Shown in pieces: positions 35,911-47,485 of a stretch of DNA of 64,000 nucleotides (the stretch's first letter is position 1; each line of letters begins with the position of its first letter). The DNA comes from Ectocarpus siliculosus. Lineage: Eukaryota; Sar; Phaeophyceae; Ectocarpales; Ectocarpaceae. The position numbers and the translations under genes are program-made. The notes under the pieces are model-generated. The model ran no database searches and was not told where the DNA came from. It was given only the letters and a program-made list of their open reading frames with translations. The DNA is taken from the NCBI GenBank assembly GCA_000310025.1, contig FN649739.1:1148742-1212741 (forward strand), given 5' to 3'.

Positions 35911-36603
35911 TCCTTCACTATTTTCTAGTGAAACGACGTACGATGACATTCCTACAAAAAAAACGTACCACAAAACCTTTTCTCTCTGAACAACTATTTC
36001 ATTGGACACGGTGTCACTGTTTCTGCAAACGAGCACGCTCTACGCACACGTTTATACGTTTATATATCAATTATTGTTCCGCGTGACATGGTCACATATT
36101 TTCATTGCCATCGCCGCCCTTCCAACTGAGTGCGTACGCGAAATAATACAACTAAACAGTTACAACGTTTTGCCAGCAAGCTCTCCAAGAAAACACGGCA
36201 TTCTCCAGTCTATCCAAAACAACCAGCACTCAAGTCCATCACAAAGAAGAGCAGATCGCGTATTCTTGCGACACAAGCTACCACCAACGAACGAACGTGT
36301 TCACCACACTCTCTGCTCACATCATGGCCGGAAAGCTAACGGCACAGAATGAAAGGAACCAAACTGCAGACGCTCGATATGTTGTGTATTTTTCTCGCAC
36401 CCCACCCCAGAGCACCACTCCAGTACGAAAATATATCGATCAATACAACACATCTCTCACCAACTCTATCACGTTTTTGTGACATTCAAAAAATCAAACA
36501 AGAAAATGGTTTCTACCATCGCAACTGATGGATGCCGTTCTGGTTCACTATATAGCCATGCGGTGTGGAGCACGCAGACCGACAGAGACTGACTGCATAC
36601 TAC

Positions 36604-36850
36604 TGTTTTTTTTTTTTTATTGTCTTCACTTCAAATCAGCGCTCTCAGCACTAGTGCCGTTTACTCCAACCCGTGGTCACACAGAAGAGCTCCTCTCTCC
36701 CGTCCTCCCCTGCGGTACTTTGCCTTCGGTTTTTAATGCGAGAAGACTTCAGCACTCTCTCCCCTCTGTGTACACACGAACTAGCGCTATCCACTAGGCC
36801 AGGAGCGGAAGCGAGAGAAAAACTCACTTTGCAAGAAAAGCTCGCTTACG
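36604..36850 (-). mobile_element. SINE-like retroposon, copy 1, with A-tail
   Basis: About 245 bases that recur in inverted orientation at 57469-57713, roughly 85% alike by eye. On the minus strand the copy contains TGGCCTAGTGGATAGCGCTAG (36801-36781), a good match to a tRNA A box, and ends in an A-rich tail (plus-strand T run 36606-36619). No coding capacity. These are the hallmarks of a tRNA-derived, pol III transcribed SINE. Confidence 0.7.
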
Positions 36851-36851
36851 C

Positions 36852-36922
36852 CGGGAATCCAACCCCTGACCTGACCTCTAGAAAGTTTCGACGTTACCAA
36901 CTAGACCACCGGGGCGGCCAGC
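36852..36922 (-). tRNA. tRNA-like sequence (pseudo-tRNA or SINE head)
   Basis: The minus strand has an A box (TGGTCTAGTTGG, 36908-36897) and a B-box-like block (GGTTGGATTCC, 36864-36854) at tRNA spacing, and GCCG near the 5' end can pair with CGGC near the 3' end. I could not fold a sound anticodon stem, so it is not called as a working tRNA. It abuts the SINE-like copy and may be its 5' head. Confidence 0.4.
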
Positions 36923-37249
36923 ACTACAACTGATTACAGTAGTTCCATTCCCATGCTCAAGATGCGGGCATCCATTCCAAGCGAGGAAGACAACCCCAAC
37001 GGAGAAAAAGTCTTCAACTTTGGACTATTCATTCGTGAACCCTCATTTTACGATTACCGTGTAGCACTACAGAATTGAAGGTCTCAAACATATCGTTGCG
37101 TAGCCAGCAAGTTCAACCTACAAGGTGTTCGCCGATATCCTGTTGCATTGTGTGACTGTTGCTTCGTCTTTCTTCAATCGACAGTATTTGCAGGTACACA
37201 GCGTTCAGCGAATGGCTGGTAATCGTCACGCGGGGGATTATTACTCCCT

Positions 37250-40200
37250 TCAGTTCATGCGGAAGGCATTGATGCTGTCGAACCCGCCACAGATCTCGTC
37301 ATCGGAGGTACCCGCGCAGAACATGTTGCATACGGCACCTGCATCTTCTTGCGAGAAGGTCTTCGAGCACCAGCACTGTTGTTTCAGCGATTTGAGGGAC
37401 GGAGTCGGGAGCAGTGGGCGCGATTACGATGCTGATTGCGATAGATGGTGGAACAGACTACGCCGCCTATGCAGCCAAGTACTTGGAAGCAGTCAACGAC
37501 GGTTTGACGGGCCGACACCAACCACAACCCATGCGTCGACGTAAAGCCCATGTTCTCTAGCTTTGGTAAGGATAATGGTTTCGTTAAGAGGACATAGCGA
37601 GATCGCAACACCCTGAGCAAACAAACCGTACCAACACCGCCTACGACAACGACAACCGCACCAATCCAAAAGTACAGCGACGTACCTCAATGCCCCATTG
37701 CGTGCCGAAGAACTCATAGTCGGGGTCCTCCTCCATGCAGATCGAATAACATATCTTCAAACACACGCGAGAAAAACGTGGTGGTCAATAAGCCGAGGGG
37801 TGAGGCCCGGACAAGGGAAAGAGGCGTTCGGCCGTCAAGGGCTAGCTTGCGCAAGACGTTGCGCGCACGCTTCAGCCTCAGCTGCCGCATCATTGGAATG
37901 GCCCACGTGGCTGGGTGTTTCGGCACTCTCCCTTTCACAAATAGTTGGAATGTCTCAATATTTTAAACAGGTGGGTGTTGAACTCCGCGTTTTGTTCATT
38001 CCAGCGTACTCCATGCACGTAAACCTTCAGAAATTTCTCACCACGTTCCGCTGCTCCGCTATTATAATATCGCTGAACCTTATGCTGATATCGGTATCTA
38101 TTGGTGCTGGAGACTTTTTTTGTTATTCGTGAGCAGGGTTGACTGTGCGAGACGAACGTATTCGAAGTCTGGGGACATTGAAAACTTCCAATATTTCATC
38201 CGTGCTCACGTCAGCCGACATTGTCGTAGCGTCCGTGAACAACGCGTCCATTGCCTTGTCTCCGTCGCGAGGGTCCTCGAAACATCCCAGTGCCGTGTAG
38301 GGGCCATCGATCACCGGTACCTGCCGAACAACAATAGTCGATTATTCTCAACTGTTGATCGGACGCTCTCACCTACTACATCGCTAATTTTGTCACAAGT
38401 CGACCGAGCGCGTCGTGCGTCTCTCTGGCAAACGTGATGTAGATCATGTCCTATGCACACGGAAAATATCTGTGTGAACGTCGGCTCAATACTCCACTTT
38501 TTTTTCCGTCGAAGACCCCTCACCCCCGAGTGTTTGTGTCACAAGGGTTTCCTCGGGCTCCCTGGAGTCTACCCACCAAACATTCTGGAAAAAAGCACAT
38601 CCGGTCATTTTTTCACCGCAGCTGCATCCCCCCGTTCCGCTTATAAACTCTCGCCCAGCGTGTTAGTCTCACCTCAGGTTCGGGGATGATTTCATACGCC
38701 GACATTTCATCAAAACCGCCGCACTTCTCGTCGCGGTGCGTAAACCCGGCACAGCCCATTTGGCAGTGAGACGCGGTGGACAGCTCGCCGCCGTGCTTTT
38801 CCATGTTCTCGAAGTCGGCGTCCGCCATGCAGAAGCACTCTTTACCCCACTGGGTGCCGAAGTGCGTGTTTGTTCCGTCTTTGCAAATCCCGTAGCAGAT
38901 CTACGCACGCACGAACGAACGCACACGCGCACGCATACAACACGAGCAACGGCAGCATCAAACAAGAAGAAATAAACGAGCCTTGATACCGTGATGATCA
39001 CAATATGATACAAACAAAGCAGTGAGGAGGTGAGTAGTGAGGAGGGGAGTCACTGGCGGCAAAGGCACATCGGACAATAACTCCAGCAGCAAGCGACGGT
39101 CATAGTTTGTCCATCGGTCCTACCACGTTTGCTCCTTCCAAAATTGATTATTCGAAATTTGGCTACACAGTGATTCCGGAGCGCACGACGAGCATTGTTC
39201 ACGTGCCATAGTAGCCGATGAAAGTTCAGGTTGCCCCTTGAAAAGTAATGCAACGGAATACAGTGGTGGCTACGGTTAAAGAGAGTTTGTTGAAGACAAA
39301 ATACGGGTTTGAGAGAGTCAAACTGGCTTGTCACGCCCCTAACCGACACAAAAGAGAATTTGCCCTATTCTTCTCGTTTTCGCTTAACCGTACCCAAAAC
39401 CGTACACATACCACACACGACCTCCGCTGCAGACACCATACCCTGCGCAGCAAGGGAAGCAAAGTGGACTTGCATGAGGGATTTCATTCAACGATGCTTT
39501 GAGGAACGAGAGAGTGCTGAGGTCGACGTAGGAATGGGGAGGAGGAGGTTTTCTACGGTGGTACATCAATGCCATATTTTTTTGTCTTGTTTTTTCCAGC
39601 TGCCTTTTTACTCGATGTATTTGTAATTTTCGGTACGTCTCGCGAGCACAAACAAGGCACTGATGCACGCACCAGCAACGTTCTCAACACGTCATTTTTG
39701 CCCTCCATGACCTCGCCTGGCGGTTTCGGCAACAGCATGGATGGCTCTTAAACGGCCGTAGCTGAGTTGGCTACGGTTTAAGAGATTTTTCTCAAGTCGT
39801 GACCAACACGGTTAAGAGAAAACCGGATGTAAGAGAGAGATATTGGCTTGTCACGACACTCTTAAATCGTAGCCACCACGGTGGGGCTACGGAATGAACC
39901 AAACGTTTGGATGGACACATGAAGAGATGGACGCCTTAGCCTGCTTTCGCACTGGCTGTCCGCAGTGAACGTGACCTTGTCCCCCGGCAACTGCTGAACA
40001 TCGTTTCTTGTAACGTACGGGCGGGCACCCAAAAGCAAGCAAATCCTATGCATAGTCGTTCGTGGAAGTCCCGGAGTGGCTCAATGAAAAAACACCAAGA
40101 TCAAGCATGCCAGCAACACGAATTTCAATGGAGGTTGTCGGTTAAAAAAACGGTGGTTCTCATCTACTGTTAAATATGGCCTTATAACATGGTACTAGTT

Positions 40201-41676
40201 TTCAGTCATTGTCTGGATTATTTACATAGGGCGTGTGAAGATCTTGCATTTTCGGTGGCGCACCATCAACTTGAACAAGCAAGTGCCCGAGGACAATTAC
40301 AGCCGCCACTTCCTGCACCGCACCTCGGCTGACATGGGTATAGAGGTCACCATGCGCCCATCCATGATCCTGTCACCGTTCTTGTCTGCCAGGCAGCCGA
40401 TCGAAACGTAGCCATCCCCCGCGCTGGGTTCGGAGCCCGCGATCCGGTACGCCGTGATCATGTCAAACCCGCCGCAGGTCTCATCCGGGTTGCCTCTGCA
40501 CTCGTAGGTGCAGCCCGTCGAAACCGCGCTTTCCCTAAGCACGTCCGTGCAGAAGCACTGCATGCAGTATATGTTGTAGCCGAGAGGGGGGGCGGGGGCG
40601 GAACATGAGCCTTAGATGCGCAAGAAGGGTGTAAACGTACAGTAGCAAGTTCGGGTTCTTGGAAAGCTGTTTGTAACGCTCGGCGAAAGGCGCGAATGCA
40701 GTGCGTGACTTTGCTTACAGAAAGAATGGAAGATATATCGCTCATCGCGTATGTCCGCTTCTAAGGAAGAAAGCCAGCATCGCAGGATCACGACCAGCCA
40801 CAGTAGTTGAAGAAGAGCAACAACACCATCATCATCATCGGTAGCAGCAGCAGCAACCGCAGATCAAGCCACATATTATTTACCTCGTTTCCGTATTGTG
40901 TCCCGAAGTGGGTGGACGTCGGGTGCAATTCGCGGCAAATGTCGAAGCAGATCTGCAGGATTAACAGCGAAGCGAGCAAGGACGACGGGATAGAAGTGCA
41001 GAACATGTGTTGTGAGAAGACTTCCGAGATTGACCTATAGCCGGGGCGCGCAAGTGATTCTTCCCGGCCTCAAAATGTCCGACACAACCGTGTTTTTCCT
41101 CAGCGCAGGGTGACGTAACAGGCCAGGACTCCTGCTTGGCCTGTAAGAGGCCTCATCCAACCCAATACATACATTGGGTGACCCTCGGTAAGAGACAGAA
41201 TGCTACGGAGACACGAACAAGAGGCGACTTCCACCGGCCGGCTCACCTCCGCGGACATGGCGTCTCCCTCGATTGGCCCCGCTGACATCACCTACACACT
41301 CGATGCACAGCGGGGACGATAGACAATGCACACGAAAAAGGTTGACTACGAGATGTGATATCGTACGATACGCTGGGGGGAAACCAAGTGGAGGCTTCAA
41401 GCACCTACCGTGGCCCTTGGGTATGATGCCCAACCTAGTCTTAAGGGTCACCCTTCCTTCCTTCGCACTCACCCTTCCTTCCTTCGCACTGCTCACACAC
41501 CAACGCATGTAGATGCCGTTGTCAGTGTTGATCTTTCTCCGTTGCGAAGCGGAAGGATCGGGGTGCCATCCGAACTATTTGTTTGTTTTTCCTTTGGAAA
41601 TAGACATATTCTATGTTGTCGTTGGTGTGGAAGACATCAACCAGTGCGGGTTACGTTGTGAAACCATGAGCAGCAC

Positions 41677-41709
<33 letters not shown>

Positions 41710-44700
41710 CACGGCACTCGCGACGTCAGAGGAGAAACATTGTTTTTTGTCGTGGCCCCCGCCTCGTCCTAAGTTACATGATGGAGTTATTCCATCTTGG
41801 AATTCTCACTTCTCTCACTCACCCGAGCCTCACGATCATCCACACGACATCCGATGAGCTCGTAGTCTCCGTCATCGCTCGTTTCGCTCACTTCGCGGCC
41901 TTCATTGAGGGAATACACCGACATGTGCGTGTCGGTCCCGCACAGCACCGTGCTCTCTCCCGAGCAGAGGAACTTATACTCGGGGATGTTGACGTCGTCG
42001 GTGTAGTCGACTCCGCAAACGGACTCGCCGCGAACGTCGTCGTAGGGGCTACCGTCTAGCTCGTCTCCGCACAGGCACTGATTACGGTGGTCGCGTTAGG
42101 GGTTTCGCCGGTTTGGAGCGTAGGTATGTAGGTCAGGTCAGATCAGGTCGGGAAAAAGCAAGGGGATTTCTTACGCGGACCTCTCTCCGTTTGCCTGTCG
42201 GCTGTCCCTATTTCTGCTGGCTCTCTCACATGCATGAGGACAAACCAAGTCAATCCCGAGGCATGCCTGTTTCACGGGCACTGTTTGGTACTTGACATAC
42301 TGCCCCCACAAAGTTGTCACCACAGGGTCTTCCCCACCTACCCGCGCGGCGCATCGCGCTACTATCTAGACATCGACTACTTTCGGAAGGAATCTGCCAC
42401 GTGGCTGCGCTTGCGACCCGTCAAAACAGACGTACGTTGCGCACGACGCATCTATCTGGACTTATTTATTTTGCCGCGGAAGTAACAATAATCGGTTTGG
42501 AGTCGGCACGCGCACCTTCACCGCAGACTCGAGCCCGAAGTAGGCTGTTCCTTGCTCGGTGCAGATTGCCGCACATTTCTGTCGCACAGGGTGGCGACGA
42601 GGAGAGAATCATGATGGGTAGGTTGCGTTCGAGAACACCAAACAAACGAGTGCGGGGCTATGCGGGGGAGAACCGGAGCAAAACAACGGCCGAAACATCT
42701 CAGGACGCACGAACACGCAACGTGCGCGCACCCTCCATGAGGGCGAGAGTAGAGAAACGCACACCGCATGCGCGAAGGATAACGCAAGCACCAGTTAGTT
42801 CAAGGGCTTGCCATATCAGCGAAACCCGTCAGGAGATCCATATTGAGGATGCGACACGAGAAAACAACGCGCTCGCATCACCACTTAGTTGGAGCATGAC
42901 GTTTCCCTTCTCGAAACCGAACTGCTTGTTGAGTCCTAGCCTTCCTGCCTCACGTTTGCCGCTACCGTACCAACCTAAACCTACAACAGCTACTTTCTTC
43001 CTGAAAGCGTGCGCTCTCAACTTCCACTCCCTGCCCCGCGGAACACATCCACACTTTTTTCTGTTGGTAGTTTACGTGGCGGCCTCCCCTCTGTCCTTAA
43101 GAATAAACCCACCCACCTCAAGAGTCATGACTTTGTCAGCCGCGACACCTTCGTCGTCGATGCCGTCAAACAGGCGGTAGTTCTCGGCGGGGTCTTCGTC
43201 GTTGGCGCTACCTGTAGGCAGCGCACACACACGGGGACGGGGGAAATTATTTTGCGTCGCTGACAAGGCACGCACGATTCGTGTAGGGATTGGGGAGCGG
43301 AAGGACATGTGACAGAACAACCCTCGTCTCGAGGCGAAATGTCCTGAAAGACCCCGACCGGCATGCAAAGAGAGCTCGATGTCGTTCGTTGCGGCAACGC
43401 TGCTTGAGAACATCCAGAGACATGACAACGCCTGCTGCCCCCAAGACACGCTGCCGGTGAAATAAAAAAACGAGAAGTGCACAAGGTTTTGTTTTCTTTC
43501 CTGATCCCCCCGTGTCAATAAAGACGCCTCCGAGAATGCCCCAGGGTGTTCATTGCCACCGACCACGTAGTTTTCACGCCGAGGGGCTTCCTCGAAGGAC
43601 CTTCAAGAATCTAAACTACAGCCAACGTGCATGTAGACCTCGAGCAAAACGAAACCTTACACTAGCACCGGGTGGCAGAGCAACGGCACACAGACGGCCG
43701 TAAAAAAGATGGTACTCGTCGCACCTTCGGGGCCCTCGGCTTCGCCGAACATGCCGGCAGGGTAGCACCCCACGTAGGCGACGTCCTCGGGGAAAAGGTT
43801 TGGGCACTCCAGCGGGGGGAAGGGGCCCGAGTACATGACGGAGTAGTAGCCCTCGGCGCCTTCGAGGGGCCACGTGAAGGTGTCGCCTTCCTCGATGCCG
43901 TCATTGTACTTGGTGGGGATGGGGGCGTAGTCGCTGGGGGGATCGTCTTCGTCGAAGAACGGAGTGTTCAGGGAGTCCCAGATGTGGTACTGCGATTAAC
44001 AGCCCGGGGGAAACAGGAGGCAGCTTTGGAGTTACACGTTTGGGAGGGGTATTGGATACTGGGGTACTCGGGGACGTCCCCAGCCACGCCGCTGAGGATT
44101 GATGGCGAAAAAGAGGAAAAATCAGAAATTGCAGAAGCGGACATAGGCAACAACGGTCCTCTCTGGTTTTTGGTTTGTCTTTCTGGCGTTTCGTTATTTT
44201 TCCTGGTCGTTGGATTTTCTCGGAGGGCTTGTCATGGTTCCGCGTCTGTCTCTCGTGCTTCGTTAGGCTTGGTGCGGCGCGAAATAGATAGTCTATTCGG
44301 AGCAATTTTGCTCAAAATACTTATTTGAATGGGATTACAAAGGAAACGCTATGCTCATGGCCACCGATCCGAGAGACCGGGCCAACGCGGAACAAGTACA
44401 CAGCCAGCGCCGAGTGGGGCTCGTCCTGCGTGAGTGAGCGGGGGGCGCGAGCGGAAGGGGGAAGAAGAACCAGAAGAACCAAAGAGCGATGACACCAGCT
44501 AAGGACAGAACACAGACAGAAGAGAGTGTCGTCGTTGTTCGAGACTAACAACAGCGAAACAAGCAGCATATGTAGGTCTTTGCAGGCCATAATACGGAGC
44601 GAACTCTTGCGGCATTTATGGCTGCGGGCAAGCGAGCGGCACACACACGTCTTTGTCTGCTACGACACGTGGTGAAACTGCGGCCGCAATTCATATCTGC

Positions 44701-47485
44701 GGTGCAAGAGGACGTGCGCCGGCCGTACCTGCTCCGGGCCGTACTCAACCTCGAAGGCGATCCTCTCCATGGGGTTGCCGCCGTTCGTGCTCTTGGAGAC
44801 GACCTCCAGCTCGTAGTGTCCCCAGGGAGCGCAGACGTACATGTCGATCTGGAACCTGTGGGAACGACACGCGGGAAGTAACGAGTAACGAATGAGTGGC
44901 GTCCCGCGGCGTTTGCCCTAATTTCAGAACACGATGGTGCGAAAACCACGTCATGGAAGAAGGTAGCTGCAGCACATATGCGGAGGTGGAGGCAAAACTT
45001 GCATGAGTTTCAACGAAGGGTGAATCACATTGAACAAGATCGCCTTTAGCTCGAACTGGCGAAAGAGCGCGCGGCAAAGCCGATACGCTTGCATCCCCCG
45101 AGAAAAAGGAACGATATAAAGTTGGTTGAATAGAGAGAAAAGACATTATAGTGTGAACTGTCTGCAACATGTACTGTAGGTTACCCTTATCCATAGTTTC
45201 ATCACTCATTGTGACATTTGGAAACGGCGCGAAAAACACCCGGTTCTTTGACACCGACCAACCCTTGCGGAGTCTGAGGATTGCACATTCTCGCTTCCAT
45301 CGCAGGCATTCAGAATGGACTCAGCACAGTTTTGGACACAATAGGTACGTTCATACTTGGAGGTGTCCTGTCTGTCTCCGTCTTTGTAGTGCGCCTTCCC
45401 TTCGAAGCCATCGCTGATGGCGTTCCCGCATTCGTCGGTCAGCTGCCTGCAACATTGATTGGGGTTTTGGAGGGGTTTGTTTCATAAAATAATCATCTCA
45501 CGAAACCGGGAATCGACGAGATAAAAAAAGGAACGCAGACTAAGTTTCGAACACCCAGAATCAAAATACCAGGGTTCACCAGGCACGCGTTTGACAGGCG
45601 AACCCGCTGTGCTCTGCCCTCAATCATTGCTGCCGTTGTCATGCGTCTCTGAGACTTTACGTATTCTACCTCCTATGGACGTGCAACAGGGCTTCTGTCT
45701 CAGTTTCGGTGAAGAGACGTGGCCAATCACTGGTTTTGATTCTTATCAGCGACATCAACGGCTCGGCCAACTATGCGCAACGATTGTCTATTTTCTTGTA
45801 GTCAAATATTGTGTGGCATTCCTGGCACCATGCCCTCAACACTAGAGGCATGCGACCTTGTATTGATCAAAATGAACCGAACAAAAACATCGGCGAGCTG
45901 GGGCGTGGTTGTGGAAGTGACGATGAACGAGACGCGCCATACCTCCAAGTAATTTCCAGCCAGGGCGTCTTGTTGTAGTCAAAAATTTCAATCTGGAGAT
46001 ACCGCGTCTTCTTGGTCTCGGAATCCTCTATGGAAATCAGCGGCGAAACGGAGGCAGTCATGGGTACAGCGATCATTAGTCTTGAGCATGTGTCGTCGAA
46101 ACAGTACAGGAAGAAGTGGCTCGAATAGGAAAATGGAGGAAACAACGCGGGATGCACGCCCCGTACTGCTTGCGGATTTCCGTTGGGATGCAGCGCACAG
46201 AATAAGAAACGACTGTTTGGAAACGACAGAGCCACGAACCCCAAGCTATGGGGTTTGTTGTTTCCTCGTTTGCGCGCCCTCATCGGCGAGAATTGGGACT
46301 AGTGGCGGGTGCATGGCGAAACAGAGACACACTTCGTGTGTGTACGATCCTTTGGCGGGCACGAGAAGGGAGTAGTGTCTACAAGTCGCAACTAAACACG
46401 ACACAATAAAAACATGCCACGTACGTAAGCATAGTAAAACCGGATCGAAGACCTTTGAATAGTAGCTTTATAATTTTAAAGCTACAGTACGTAGTCTAGG
46501 CAAAAGAGAAATTAGCATGAAGGAGCGAAAATACTACCATACTTCGTACATGTTTGCCGGCGTGTGTTTTACCGTGCGTTTTGGGCCAGTCTCAAGTTAA
46601 TGCCGTCCTGGGCCGATGGTCACAACAAGAATGGAAATATTCGGAAGGTTGGGCGGGACCACCGGCCGCCGCAGGAGGCCTCACCAAATCCACTTCTTCG
46701 AGGAAGAGAATACCTTAGCATGGTTGTGTACACCAGCAGCATCGGCTCATCGAAACATTTCTCCGAGCTTACCACAGCCTATCCCTGAATTATCAGCACC
46801 TTGATCCAATGGTGTATGCCCCCTTACGGCGTTTGCGACGACGATGGTCGGATAGAACGCACAACACACAATGCGTGACATCGGTGGCTTTCTACCCGCC
46901 GAATCTTCATCACGAAACACACTTTACAATAGTACACTGCATATACTTCGTAATTCTCCGAGATTTGCCAGTGCCTTCTAAGGTCTGACAGAACATGGAA
47001 GCAACGGGTATTGCAGGTGCCCTCTGTAAGCGACATTGGTTTTTGGTGAAGCGCCATGTGTATGCAAAGCCTTTTGGGTGCTGCCGAGGGGTGTGTTCAT
47101 CGCTGACAGACTGGTGACTCTCGCCGAGGGCGTGTTTCCGTTCTGCTAGAAGGAAGAACAGGATCATCGTGGTCAAGATCTTTTCTGTGAACATGTAAAA
47201 CGAGGGACAGGTGGATGCACCTTCTTCTCTAGGTGAACGCACCCGGTGTGTCGTGTGTGGGAGAGACTGTGTGCGGAGAATTGGTTGTATTCTACGTTGT
47301 TTGTGCCACTGGTGCGGCTCGCTGCTGCACAGTAGTTCGATCTCACCGCAATTAGCGTCGCTCTCGTAGTCGTTCCCGGTGCGCAAGTCGAAAATGTGCT
47401 TCTCGGCGGCAGCGGGAGCTGGCATGCTCGCCAGCAACGCTGTGCAGCCCGCTGACACGAGCTTCATCGCAGTAGAGGCCCGCAT
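37250..47485 (-). CDS. Secreted protein with a beta-rich N-terminal region and four WSC modules
   Basis: Exons I can support: 47485-47347 (signal peptide), ~46077-45943, 45446-45349, 44855-44729, 43989-43725, 43223-~43130, 42578-42516, 42077-41892, 41291-41247, 40952-40884, 40557-40324, 38900-38673, 38320-38210, 37754-37686, 37375-37250 (stop). Exon 1 begins MRASTAMKLVSAGCTALLAS. The next part is beta-rich (YLQIEIFDYNKTPWLEITW, FQIDMYVCAPWGHYELEVV) and resembles a PA14-like domain, by eye only. Then come four WSC modules with the Cys pattern CxxxC...G..YFG..xxxxCxC...C...C...CGGFD. WSC modules bind or span carbohydrate walls; this protein is probably extracellular or wall-associated. Phases agree from 44855 to the stop. 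An exon is missing between 45349 and 44855, and at least one between 47347 and 46077. Confidence 0.8.
39753..39895. mobile_element. MITE-like inverted-repeat element
   Basis: The left arm CCGTAGCTGAGTTGGCTACGG...TTTAAGAG...TCGTGAC is mirrored by the reverse complement of the right end (GTCACGACACTCTTAAATCGTAGCC...GGCTACGG). A related fragment lies at about 39266-39350 (GGCTACGGTTAAAGAGAG...CTTGTCACG). Both are in the same intron of the WSC gene (40323-38901). No coding capacity. Confidence 0.7.
41678..41709. repeat. (CAG)n in an intron of the WSC gene
   Basis: About ten CAG units after CAA, in the intron between exons 42077-41892 and 41291-41247. It is read as polyglutamine only on the plus strand, where there is no gene. 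Confidence 0.9.

Noticed and set aside
36852-36922. A functional tRNA gene
   Set aside because: A and B boxes are present, but no proper anticodon stem and loop could be folded, so it is listed only as tRNA-like.
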